The notes beneath the pieces are model-generated. The model had not been told where the DNA came from and did no database searches. It worked only from the letters and a program-made list of their open reading frames with translations. Positions 40,589 through 48,453 of a DNA stretch of 64,000 bases are shown piece by piece; the first letter of the stretch is position 1; each line of letters starts with the position of its first letter. Origin of the DNA: Magnetospirillum sp. (GTDB taxonomy: Bacteria > Pseudomonadota > Alphaproteobacteria > CACIAM-22H2); assembly GCA_027532905.1 (NCBI GenBank), contig JAPZUA010000004.1, positions 152,001 to 216,000 of the forward strand. The letters are read 5' to 3'. Made by a program: the position numbers and the translations under genes.

Positions 40589-40978
40589 ATGGCAGAACTT
40601 CCCGCAGCCCCCCGCGCCCAAGCTTCCGCCGCCCATTCCCAAGCTGGCCGCCCGCGCGAACGCGTGCGTGCAATTTTCATCCTGTCCAAATCGGTCGGCG
40701 AATTGCTGGGGCCGGACCATCACGTGGCGCGCGCGATCCGCACGGCTGCCGACGACGAAAGCCCGTTCAATTTCGAGCTTGCGCGCACCGCATTCGACCG
40801 GCTGCCGGGAGCCACGCGCCGGCGCATTCGCGGCCACGCGGAATCGGAAGCCGAGCGCTACGCCGACGCGATCGGCCTCAAGGCCATCTTGCGCAAGCTG
40901 CCCGGCGACCAGCCGATCGGCCTCGAAATGATCTGGCCGCAGACCGGCACCTATGCCGGCCGACCGCGCGAGCGCTGA
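40589..40978 (+). CDS. Small conserved-looking protein, function unknown
   Basis: 129-aa product with a low-complexity Ala/Pro/Arg N-terminus (to about residue 24), then a compact helical domain: RVRAIFILSKSVGELLG, HHVARAIRTAADDESPFNFE, ARTAFDRLPGATRRRIRGHA and DAIGLKAILRKLPG. The sharper sequence after residue 25 suggests that the true start may be later. No family was recognised. It stands alone between ccrM and a convergent gene. The coding character (third-position GC) fits its neighbours. Confidence 0.6.
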   Translation: MAELPAAPRAQASAAHSQAGRPRERVRAIFILSKSVGELLGPDHHVARAIRTAADDESPFNFELARTAFDRLPGATRRRIRGHAESEAERYADAIGLKAILRKLPGDQPIGLEMIWPQTGTYAGRPRER

Positions 40979-41012
40979 ACCCTAAAACGACGGAATTAGA
41001 AACGCGCCGAGG

Positions 41013-41333
41013 TTAAAAACGCGGGGCCGTCTGCGCGTCCGGCAATTCGCCGGCGACGGCAGCCGCAAGCCCGCAGCCGCAGAACGGGCAATTCATCTGC
41101 TGGGCGGTTTCGCGCGCCTGCACCTCGCCCACACCCCGCCCTTCGAGCTCGGCCATCAGGTCGGCCAATACGCGCTGATGGGCGTTGCGCGTTTCGCACG
41201 CATCGAGGATCAGGCGCTGGCGCGGCACATCGAGATCTTCGACGCGTAAAGCGAGGGCCTGGCGCGGGGCAACCAAGCCTGCGGTCGCCGCAACGGCGGC
41301 ACACGACAAAAAGGCGCGACGGGTCTTTTCCAT
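41013..41333 (-). CDS. Small exported protein with Tat-like signal and CxxCxC
   Basis: 106-aa product starting at the ATG 41331-41333. The N-terminus is MEKTRRAFLSCAAVAATAG, a twin-arginine-like signal (TRRAFL) that also carries a Cys. The mature part is helical (LDVPRQRLILDACETRN, QRVLADLMAELEG) and ends with MNCPFCGCGLAAA (C-x2-C-x-C), a likely metal site. It is divergent from the SDR gene at 41393. No family was recognised; a small periplasmic metal- or heme-binding protein is possible. The lipoprotein alternative (LSCAAV) is less convincing because the Cys is too early. Confidence 0.6.
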   Translation of the reverse strand: MEKTRRAFLSCAAVAATAGLVAPRQALALRVEDLDVPRQRLILDACETRNAHQRVLADLMAELEGRGVGEVQARETAQQMNCPFCGCGLAAAVAGELPDAQTAPRF

Positions 41334-41392
41334 GCGCAACACTATAGCGCCAAACCCATGGTTTTTCCAGCCCGCCACGCCATGTAATTGGG

Positions 41393-42130
41393 ATGACAAA
41401 CCAAGCTCCCATTCTCGTTTTCGGTGCCACCGGCGCCATCGGCCAGGCGCTGGCGCGCAGCCTTGCGGCCGACGGCCAACGCCTGCATCTGGCTGCGCGC
41501 GACGCCCCCGCTCTCGCCGCCCTTGGCCAGGAACTGAACGCGCCGACGAGCCCGTTCGACGCGCTCGACGATGCCAGCATCGCCGGTGCCGTTGCGGCTG
41601 CATCCGCCGATGGCTCCGGGATTTCCGGACTTGCCTGGTGCGTGGGCTCGATCGTGCTGAAGCCGCTGGCACGCGCTTCCGCCGCCGATTTCGCCGACGC
41701 TTACCGCCTCAACGTGATCGGGCCAGCGCTTGCGACCAAAGCAGCGCAATCGGCGTTGGCGCAGGCCAAAGGATCCGTGCTGCTGTTCTCGAGCGTGGCG
41801 GCCGGCCAAGGTTTTCCGCAGCACAGCGTAATCGCCTCGGCCAAAGGGGCGGTCGAAGCGCTTGCGCTGTCGCTGGCGGCCGAACTCGCCCCCAATGTGC
41901 GCGTGAACTGCATCGCGCCCAGCCTCACCCGCAGCAAGATGGCGGCGGCGTTTCTGTCGAACCCGTCGCTCGAAAAAGCCATGGATGCGATGCATCCGCT
42001 GGGCCGCATCGGCGCGCCCGAGGATGCCGCCAATCTCGGCGCCTTTCTGCTCGGCCCCAAAGCGGGCTGGATCACGGGCCAGATCGTCGGGGTGGATGGC
42101 GGTCGCGGCAGTTTGCGCGTAAAAGCCTGA
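41393..42130 (+). CDS. Divergent SDR-family protein lacking the catalytic tyrosine
   Basis: 245-aa Rossmann-fold protein of the short-chain dehydrogenase family. The nucleotide motif is VFGATGAIGQALARSLA (T-G-x3-G-x-G variant), and the end is GWITGQIVGVDGGRGSLR. The active site is altered: the usual Y-x3-K reads I-x3-K (HSVIASAKGAVEAL, Lys about 151), so the tyrosine is missing, although the preceding Ser region LLFSSVAAGQG is kept. Such HSxxASAK sequences exist in a subfamily of SDRs, so it may have another catalytic residue or be non-catalytic. It is followed after 1 bp by a second SDR gene. Confidence 0.85.
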   Translation: MTNQAPILVFGATGAIGQALARSLAADGQRLHLAARDAPALAALGQELNAPTSPFDALDDASIAGAVAAASADGSGISGLAWCVGSIVLKPLARASAADFADAYRLNVIGPALATKAAQSALAQAKGSVLLFSSVAAGQGFPQHSVIASAKGAVEALALSLAAELAPNVRVNCIAPSLTRSKMAAAFLSNPSLEKAMDAMHPLGRIGAPEDAANLGAFLLGPKAGWITGQIVGVDGGRGSLRVKA

Positions 42131-42131
42131 C

Positions 42132-42878
42132 ATGAGCGAAATCGTCTGGATCACGGGGGCATCGTCGGGGATCGGCCGCGCCCTTGCTTTGCGCTTGGCC
42201 AAAGAGGGCCGCACGGTCGTGGCGTCGGCGCGCAATCAATCTGCCCTCGACGCGCTGGCCGCTGAGGGCGGCAAGAACATTGTGCCGCTTGCCCTCGACG
42301 CGACCGACAAAGACGCCTGCGAAAACGCCGTCGCCTGGATCGAGGCCGAGATCGGGCCGCTCGCACTTGCCGTGTTCAACGCGGGCACGCATCTGCCGAT
42401 GGGGGCCGCCGACTTTGCCGTGGCCCCGTTCCGCCAACTCGTCGAGATCAATCTCATGGGCACGGTCAATGTGCTCGCCCCCACGCTTGCCGCCATGCGC
42501 ACACGCAAGCGCGGCCATATCGCGGTCGTCGCATCCGTCGCGGGCTATTCGGGCCTGCCGACCGCCTCGGCCTATGGGGCCACCAAAGCCGCCCTCATCA
42601 ATATGTGCGAAGGGCTGAAGCTCGAATGCGATGCGCTCGGCATCAAGCTGCAGCTCGTCGACCCGGGTTTTGTGCGAACACCGCTCACAGACAAAAACGA
42701 CTTCCCGATGCCGTTCTTGATGGAGATCGACGACGCGATCGATGCGTTCGTGGCAGGCCTTGCCGGCAACAGCTTCGAAATCGTGTTCCCGCGCCGCTTT
42801 GCCATCCTGCTCAAATTTCTGCGCATGCTGCCCTACGGGCTCTATTTCAAACTCGTGCGGCGCATGACGGGCGCGTGA
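42132..42878 (+). CDS. Short-chain dehydrogenase/reductase
   Basis: Classical SDR of 248 aa: TGASSGIG (residues about 8-15), NAG motif in AVFNAGTHLP, Ser in AVVASVAGYSG, and the full Y-x3-K in SAYGATKAALINM. The C-terminal extension PRRFAILLKFLRMLPYGLYF suggests a membrane-associated, lipid or steroid-like substrate, as in SDR family members acting on acyl chains. It overlaps the SnoaL-like gene by one base (TGATG) and follows another SDR by 1 bp, so the three form one unit. Confidence 0.92.
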   Translation: MSEIVWITGASSGIGRALALRLAKEGRTVVASARNQSALDALAAEGGKNIVPLALDATDKDACENAVAWIEAEIGPLALAVFNAGTHLPMGAADFAVAPFRQLVEINLMGTVNVLAPTLAAMRTRKRGHIAVVASVAGYSGLPTASAYGATKAALINMCEGLKLECDALGIKLQLVDPGFVRTPLTDKNDFPMPFLMEIDDAIDAFVAGLAGNSFEIVFPRRFAILLKFLRMLPYGLYFKLVRRMTGA

Positions 42879-43285
42879 TGGACAGACTCGACGCCTATGT
42901 CGCGTTTTTCGAAACCATCCGACGCGACAATCTCAATGCGCTCGACGCCCTCGTCACACCGGACGTGCGCTTCAAAGATCCGTTCAACGACGTGACCGGT
43001 GTGGACAAGATGCGCGCGGCCCTCGCCATGGCGTTCGACCACGGCATGCCGCGCTTCACGGTGCGCGACAAAGCGCGCGGGGCCGCAGGCGCCTATCTCC
43101 TATGGCACTACGACCAGGGAAACGGCTTTGCGTTCGACGGCATGAGCGAAATCCGCTTCGCGCCGGACGGGCGTATTTGCGCCCATATCGACCATTGGGA
43201 CGCGAGCCGCGAGGTCTACGCCAAGCTGCCCGTCATCGGCTGGCTCGTCCGCCTCGTCCAGGCTCGCCTCAAGGTACCTTCCTGA
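42878..43285 (+). CDS. SnoaL/NTF2-like protein
   Basis: 135-aa protein with an NTF2-like alpha+beta cone: an N-terminal helix (LDAYVAFFETIRRDNLNALD), DVRFKDPFNDVTGVDKMRAA, and beta strands ending HIDHWDASREVYAKLPVIGW. This pattern, including the terminal REVYAKLPVIGWLVR, is typical of nuclear-transport-factor-2-like proteins adjacent to the SDR/lipid operon genes in proteobacteria. Function unknown; a small-molecule isomerase or binding role is possible. Coupled to the SDR upstream. Its 3' end overlaps the convergent DUF3833 gene by 17 bp. Confidence 0.85.
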   Translation: MDRLDAYVAFFETIRRDNLNALDALVTPDVRFKDPFNDVTGVDKMRAALAMAFDHGMPRFTVRDKARGAAGAYLLWHYDQGNGFAFDGMSEIRFAPDGRICAHIDHWDASREVYAKLPVIGWLVRLVQARLKVPS

Positions 43286-43799
43286 AGGCGAGCGTGACCG
43301 AGCCGATATCGAAACCCCATTTGGTCACGTAGGCGCGGTTGAGCAACAGGCCGTCGGGCTGCAGATACATCCAATCGTCGAAATGCACGGCCAAGCGCCG
43401 TTCGCCCATCTTGAGATTGATGTTGTATTTGAAACTGAACGCGTTGCCGACTTGGTGGCCCAAAGCCACGCCGATCGCGTCTTCGGTGCGCCCTTCCCAG
43501 CGATCGGAGCCGACGCGGCGCAAGCGCCACACGCGGCGGTCCTTCTCGCCGTCGGCATAATCGAAGTGCTCGTCGAGGACGAATTCGTCGCCCTCCCACT
43601 TGCCTTCGATGTCGACCGTGAATTCGCGGCGCAGATTGGCGAAGCGGTCTTCGAAAATGCCCCAGGCGCGCGTGCGGCCGAGGAAATACTCGTCGATCTT
43701 CAAGACGGGCGTCTTGCCCGCGAAATCTTCGATCTTCATGCCACTGCACCCCATCAACGCCAGCGTCGTCGCTAGCAATACAAGAAAACGGCGGATCAT
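43269..43799 (-). CDS. DUF3833 lipoprotein
   Basis: 176-aa lipoprotein with a signal sequence and lipobox (ALMGC, Cys about 18). The body is a beta barrel-like domain of DUF3833: FLGRTRAWGIFEDRFANLRR, DIEGKWEGDEFVLDEHFDYA, RVWRLRRVGSDRWEGRTEDA and AVHFDDWMYLQPDGLLLNRA. Family members recur in operons with a CFA-type methyltransferase, FAD oxidase and DUF1365 protein, so a role with modified membrane lipids is likely. The start overlaps the MFS stop (ATGA). It is the last gene of the operon that begins with the photolyase. Confidence 0.9.
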   Translation of the reverse strand: MIRRFLVLLATTLALMGCSGMKIEDFAGKTPVLKIDEYFLGRTRAWGIFEDRFANLRREFTVDIEGKWEGDEFVLDEHFDYADGEKDRRVWRLRRVGSDRWEGRTEDAIGVALGHQVGNAFSFKYNINLKMGERRLAVHFDDWMYLQPDGLLLNRAYVTKWGFDIGSVTLAFRKVP

Positions 43800-45151
43800 C
43801 TCGCACCGACCCTTTCGGCAATGCGCGCACGCAACTGCACTTGCGCAGCTGCGTCGAGCGGGAAATTCCAAATGAGATAGGCGGCCCCGAGCTTGAAAAC
43901 GACCGGCACGCCCGCATAAAGAAATGCCAGCATAACATGCCCAGGGCTTGTTGGATCGTTCGCGACGAACCCTGCCGCATCGAGGGCCGGAAACGCCAAG
44001 GCTGGTGCGAGGGCCAACGCAAGCTTGGTCGCGACCGACCAAATGGCGAAATAGAGCCCGGTGCGCTGGCCCCCGCCGCCGGCCGTGTCGACATCGACGA
44101 CGTCGGCCTGCATCGAGGCGGGCAAGGCCAAGTCCGCACCGAAGCACAGGCCCGTGAGCAGGCAAATCGCAAGGAACGCCGCAGTGTCCCCATTGCCCAA
44201 AAACGGCACGAATGCGAAAGCGCCGCACGCGGCCACCATCGACGCACTCCAGGCGCGATGTTTGCCCCACAATTTAGCCGCGCGCAGCCACAAGGGCACG
44301 GCGGCTATGCCGCTCACGAAATAGACGAGCAGGAAAGCGCCCGACTGGTCGCCCGCTCCCAGCACACTGCCCGCATAGAGCAGAAACAACGTGGCGGGCA
44401 GCGCGTTGGCAACGCCATTCACCAGATATGCAACGACAAGGCGGCGGAACGGGCCATTGTCGCGCAGCAAGTGCCAGCCCGCGCGCAAATCGAAACCGCT
44501 AGCGGCCGCAACGGCCTTGGGCTCGGGCACATAGCGCAGCAGCACAAACGCCGCGATCGGCAGCAGGATGGCGCAGGCAACGACGAGCGCATGCAGCGCA
44601 AACCCTTCCGGCGAATCGCCAGGATGCAGGAGCCCGGTCTGCACCGCCACGGTGGGCAGCGACGCTGCGATCGCCACACCGACGACGGTAAGGCTCTCGC
44701 GCCACGCGGCAATGCGACTGCGCTCGGCATAGTCGCTCGAAAGCTCGGCCCCCCACGCCTGGTGCGGGATCTGCACCATCGACCAGCCGAGATAGACGAC
44801 GAGCAGCCACAGCAGCAGATAGCCCGCCCCCGCCTCCGTCGGCGGATCGAACAGCATGAAGCTGCCGACAAGCACGAACGGCAATGCCGCAAGAATCCAC
44901 GGTTTGCGCCGCCCGAAGCGCGTATGCGTGCGGTCGGAGAGCGCCCCGATGGCCGGATCGACGGCGACGTCCCACAGCCGTGCGACCAGCAGCACGGCGC
45001 CGATGGCGGTCAAGCTCAGGGTCGTGGTTTCGACATAGTAGGCGGGCAGAAAAATCAGCAGCGGCAAGCCCAGCATCGCCGCAGGCAATGCCGGCAATGC
45101 ATAGGCGGCAAGCAGCGAGGCAGGAAGTTTTTTGTCGTCACGCGCGGACAA
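43796..45151 (-). CDS. MFS transporter, GPH-like cation symporter family
   Basis: 451-aa protein with about twelve membrane helices, similar to the glycoside-pentoside-hexuronide:cation symporter family. The conserved loop between helices 2 and 3 reads DPAIGALSDRTHTRFGRRKPW, a clear family hallmark. The TTG at 45149-45151 starts inside the cfa coding region and gives the first helix in full; a later ATG would cut it. Substrate unknown; within this operon a lipid or flippase-type role is possible, by context only. Overlaps cfa by 14 bp and the DUF3833 gene by 4 bp. Confidence 0.85.
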   Translation of the reverse strand: MSARDDKKLPASLLAAYALPALPAAMLGLPLLIFLPAYYVETTTLSLTAIGAVLLVARLWDVAVDPAIGALSDRTHTRFGRRKPWILAALPFVLVGSFMLFDPPTEAGAGYLLLWLLVVYLGWSMVQIPHQAWGAELSSDYAERSRIAAWRESLTVVGVAIAASLPTVAVQTGLLHPGDSPEGFALHALVVACAILLPIAAFVLLRYVPEPKAVAAASGFDLRAGWHLLRDNGPFRRLVVAYLVNGVANALPATLFLLYAGSVLGAGDQSGAFLLVYFVSGIAAVPLWLRAAKLWGKHRAWSASMVAACGAFAFVPFLGNGDTAAFLAICLLTGLCFGADLALPASMQADVVDVDTAGGGGQRTGLYFAIWSVATKLALALAPALAFPALDAAGFVANDPTSPGHVMLAFLYAGVPVVFKLGAAYLIWNFPLDAAAQVQLRARIAERVGAR

Positions 45152-46391
45152 GGGCGACCTGTGTGACGTCGAGCGAGCGGCCGCGGAAGCCCGCCTCGCA
45201 ATAGGCGAGATAGAACTCCCACATGCGCTTGAAGCGCCCGTCGAAGCCGAGCGGCTCGATCTCGGGCCATGCGGCCTGGAAGCGGCGATTCCACTCGGCA
45301 AGCGTGCGCGCGTAATCTTCGCCGAAATTGCTCTGCTTCTCGAGACGCAAGCCCGCCGCCTCGTATTCGCGCTTGAGGGCGGTGGGCGAGGGCAGCATGC
45401 CGCCCGGGAAGATGTAGCGCTGGATGAAATCGACGCCGTTGCGGTAGCGCTCGAAACACTGGTCGGCGATCGTGATGATCTGCAACGCCGCACGCCCGCC
45501 GGGCTGCAGGCAATCGTGCAGCTTGCCGAAATAGGCAGGCCAGTATTTCTCGCCGACCGCCTCGAACATTTCGATCGACGCAATGCTGTCGTAGCGCCCT
45601 TCGACGTCGCGATAATCGACGAAACGCGTCTCGACGAGATCGCCGAGCCCTTCGGCCTGGACCTTGGCTTGCGTGTGGGCAAGCTGCTCGCGGCTGACCG
45701 TGATCGCGGTCACCTTGGCTTGGTATTCCTTGGCGAGATATGCCGCGAAGGAGCCCCAGCCGCAGCCGATTTCGAGCACTTTTTGGCCCGGCGTTACCGC
45801 CATCATCGTGGCCATCTGCTTGAACTTGGCTTGCTGGGCGGCTTCGAGATCGGCCACGCCCGTCGGATAGACGGCCGAGGAATAGGCCATCGAAGGATCG
45901 AGCCAACGTTCATAGAACGCGTTTCCGAGATCGTAATGGTAGGCGATGTTGCGCTGCGAGCCCGCGCGCGTGTTGGCGCGCAGCGCGTGCCACAGGCGGC
46001 GCACATAGCCGACGATGGGGCCGATGCGGCTCGCGGTACCATAATGGATCGGGTCGATCGCCGTCTCGTTCAGCACGGCAAGCTCGAGCATCGCCGCCAT
46101 GTCGGGCGAGTCGATGCCGTGGTCCATATAGGCCTCGGCAAACCCCACATTGCCGCCGAACAGGATCTGGCGCGCCGCCCGGTTCGTGCGGATCGCAAGC
46201 TCGGCTTGCGGGCCGGGCTTCGGCCCGCGAAACACGCGCTGCGAACCGTCGGGCAAGGTCACGGTCAGGCAGCCGATCTCGATATGCTCGCCGGCCGCGA
46301 GCAGCGTGCGCAGGGCAAGGCCGGGAATTTCAGATTTCAGCATGGCGAACGACGATTTCGACAGGGATTGCGGGAGCGGCTGGTCTTGCAT
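45138..46391 (-). CDS. Cyclopropane-fatty-acid-synthase-type methyltransferase
   Basis: SAM-dependent methyltransferase of 417 aa acting on phospholipid acyl double bonds or related sites. It has HYDLGNAFYERWLDPSMAYS, SAM motif VLEIGCGWGSFAAYLA, the glutamate-rich SIEMFEAVGEKYW, and QIITIADQCFERYRNGVDF. The C-terminal YARTLAEWNRRF motif is family-typical. I chose the ATG at 46389-46391 with AAAGGTG upstream; an ATG at 46343 would shorten the 62-bp overlap with the DUF1365 gene to 14 bp. Homologues in this operon context make methylated or furan fatty acids rather than cyclopropanes in some bacteria, so the product is open. Confidence 0.9.
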   Translation of the reverse strand: MQDQPLPQSLSKSSFAMLKSEIPGLALRTLLAAGEHIEIGCLTVTLPDGSQRVFRGPKPGPQAELAIRTNRAARQILFGGNVGFAEAYMDHGIDSPDMAAMLELAVLNETAIDPIHYGTASRIGPIVGYVRRLWHALRANTRAGSQRNIAYHYDLGNAFYERWLDPSMAYSSAVYPTGVADLEAAQQAKFKQMATMMAVTPGQKVLEIGCGWGSFAAYLAKEYQAKVTAITVSREQLAHTQAKVQAEGLGDLVETRFVDYRDVEGRYDSIASIEMFEAVGEKYWPAYFGKLHDCLQPGGRAALQIITIADQCFERYRNGVDFIQRYIFPGGMLPSPTALKREYEAAGLRLEKQSNFGEDYARTLAEWNRRFQAAWPEIEPLGFDGRFKRMWEFYLAYCEAGFRGRSLDVTQVALVRA

Positions 46392-47118
46392 GGTAGCGGG
46401 CACCTTTCAGCCAAAGGCGCAGCGCTTCCCAATGGATAGCGCCGATCACTTTGAACGTCAGCAGCGGATAGCGCACGAAGGCGCGGAATAGATTGCGGTC
46501 GGTCCATGCAACGCGCCGGCCGGTCTGGCTTGCGACCAGCAACTCGCCGTCGGCGGCGTCTTCGCGGATCAGCAGCGTGAGTTTTTCCTCAGGCTCGGCG
46601 ACGCGAAAACGGTAGAGCTGCGCCATGTTGATGAAGGGCGACACGTGGAAATGTTTGGCCGCCTGCTGCACCACGGGTGCGGTCGGCGCACGGTCGGCCG
46701 CGACGGGGATGAGATAGCCGTGCTGGTCGCCGAAGGTGTTCTTGACCTCGTACAGCATCGCCGCCAAACGGCCGTCGGCGGCGTAGCAGAAATAGACCGT
46801 AAGCGGATTGAACACGTAACCGAGCACGCGCGGAAAACACAGCGCGTAGATTTTGGCACCCGCCGCCCCGAGCTCCGCCTTGTCCAGATGCGCTTGCACC
46901 CATTCGCGTACCTTGCTGCCGTCGCGCGCGCCATGGTCGGCGTCGTAGAACGCGAACAAGCCGGGCCGGTTGTAGGCGAACAGGCGCGAGCCGCGCGCCA
47001 GGGTCGGCAGCGCATCGAGATCGACGAGCATCGAGAAAACGCCGTAGGCAAAGCGATGCCGGAACGGCCGCAGCCGCGCATGCAACACATTGCCGAAATA
47101 GAGGCAGTTTTCTGGCAT
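46330..47118 (-). CDS. DUF1365 family protein
   Basis: 262-aa protein of DUF1365: LYFGNVLHARLRPFRHRFAY at the N-terminus, then LPTLARGSRLFAYNRPGLFA, RVLGYVFNPLTVYFCY, YEVKNTFGDQHGYLIP and FHVSPFINMAQLYRFRV. The biochemical activity is unknown; the gene sits between an FAD oxidase and a CFA-type methyltransferase, a neighbourhood shared by many bacteria, which suggests that it acts in the same fatty-acid modification. Start ATG at 47118; the upstream FAD gene ends 14 bp earlier. Confidence 0.93.
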   Translation of the reverse strand: MPENCLYFGNVLHARLRPFRHRFAYGVFSMLVDLDALPTLARGSRLFAYNRPGLFAFYDADHGARDGSKVREWVQAHLDKAELGAAGAKIYALCFPRVLGYVFNPLTVYFCYAADGRLAAMLYEVKNTFGDQHGYLIPVAADRAPTAPVVQQAAKHFHVSPFINMAQLYRFRVAEPEEKLTLLIREDAADGELLVASQTGRRVAWTDRNLFRAFVRYPLLTFKVIGAIHWEALRLWLKGARYHARPAAPAIPVEIVVRHAEI

Positions 47119-47132
47119 TTCCCCGGGCTCTT

Positions 47133-48452
47133 TCAGTCGGCCGCGTTTGCCTGGGCTGTTGCCCAGGGCCGCTTGACGCCCAGCGATTCTGCAACATCGA
47201 GGCCCGAACGCAAGCCGTCTTCGTGGAAGCCGTAGCCGGTCCAAGCACCGCAGAAATAAAGCCCGCGCTTGCCCTGTATTTCGCCCAAGCGCTTTTGCCC
47301 GGCCATCGCCGCTTCGTCGAACACCGGGTGCATGTAGTCGAACGTCGCCAGCGTCTTGGCCATCGCCGGCGGTGCCAGCGGATTGAGCGACACGAACAGC
47401 GGCACGGCCGCATCGAGCCCCTGCAAGAGATTCATCCAATAGGTGACCGATACGGCCATTTCGCCGTCGAGCCCGCGACCGCGACGTTCGGCGAGATAGT
47501 TCCAGCTCGACCACGCGGCCTTACGCTTGGGCATCAGCGAATCGTCCTGATGCAAAATCGCCCGGTTGGACTGGAAGCGGAAACGGCCGAGAATCTCTTT
47601 TTCGAGAGGTGTGGCGTTGGCGAGCAGCGCCAAGGTCTCGTCGGCATGCGCCGCACAGACCACGCGATCGAAGCGATGACGCTGCCCGTTCGCGTCGCGC
47701 ACCTGTACGCCGTCGGAGCCCGCTTCGATCGCGGCCGCACCGGGGGCGAGCGTCAAAGCGCTGCCCGCATCTTCGAGCAATTTGCCGATGTAAGTGCGGC
47801 TGCCGCCTTGCACCGTGCGCCAGGCCGGGCGGTCAAAAATCTGCAGCAGGCCGTGGTTGCGGAAGAAGCGCGCCAGGCTCACGACCGGAAAATCCATCAT
47901 GGCCTTGGCTGGGCACGACCAGATCGCTGCCGCCATCGGCAGCAGATGGTTTTCGACGAAGGCGCGGCTGTAGCCGCCTTGCGCCAAGAACGTGCCGAGA
48001 TCGCGCGGATCGTCGGTTTCGGCCGCACACAACGCGGTCGCCTCGCGGAAGAAGCGCATGCAGTCGCGCAGCATGCGCCAATGGTCGAGGCGCAGAATGT
48101 TGCGCTTCTGCGCGAAGAGCCCTGCAAGCGTGCCGCCCGAATATTCGATGCGCCCACGGTCGATCGAGGCCGCAAACGACATGTCCGATTGGCGTGCGGC
48201 AACGCCCAGATGCTTGAACAGCGCGATGAGGTCGGGATACGTCGCATCGTTGTAGACGATGAAGCCGGTATCGACGGCGACGTCGCGCACCGAGCCGTCT
48301 TCGGCGCGCGCTTTTGTGTGCACCGTGTTGGTGTGGCCGCCGAGGCGATCCTGCTTTTCGAACAAGGTCACACGATGGCGCTTGGCGAGCAGCCAGGCCG
48401 CACTCAAACCCGAAATGCCGGAGCCGACGACGGCGATGTTGAGGCGCTCCAT
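47133..48452 (-). CDS. FAD-dependent amine-oxidase-like protein
   Basis: 439-aa flavoprotein of the NAD(P)/FAD-binding amine oxidase type. FAD motif: IAVVGSGISGLSAAWLLAKR, followed by TLFEKQDRLGGHTNTV, with a C-terminal GLYFCGAWTGYGFHEDGL FAD block. Homologues linked to CFA methyltransferases are proposed desaturases or oxidases of acyl chains, and the operon position supports this. It lies 1 bp after the photolyase stop and 14 bp before DUF1365, so it is part of one transcript. Substrate not shown by the sequence. Confidence 0.93.
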   Translation of the reverse strand: MERLNIAVVGSGISGLSAAWLLAKRHRVTLFEKQDRLGGHTNTVHTKARAEDGSVRDVAVDTGFIVYNDATYPDLIALFKHLGVAARQSDMSFAASIDRGRIEYSGGTLAGLFAQKRNILRLDHWRMLRDCMRFFREATALCAAETDDPRDLGTFLAQGGYSRAFVENHLLPMAAAIWSCPAKAMMDFPVVSLARFFRNHGLLQIFDRPAWRTVQGGSRTYIGKLLEDAGSALTLAPGAAAIEAGSDGVQVRDANGQRHRFDRVVCAAHADETLALLANATPLEKEILGRFRFQSNRAILHQDDSLMPKRKAAWSSWNYLAERRGRGLDGEMAVSVTYWMNLLQGLDAAVPLFVSLNPLAPPAMAKTLATFDYMHPVFDEAAMAGQKRLGEIQGKRGLYFCGAWTGYGFHEDGLRSGLDVAESLGVKRPWATAQANAAD

Positions 48453-48453
48453 G

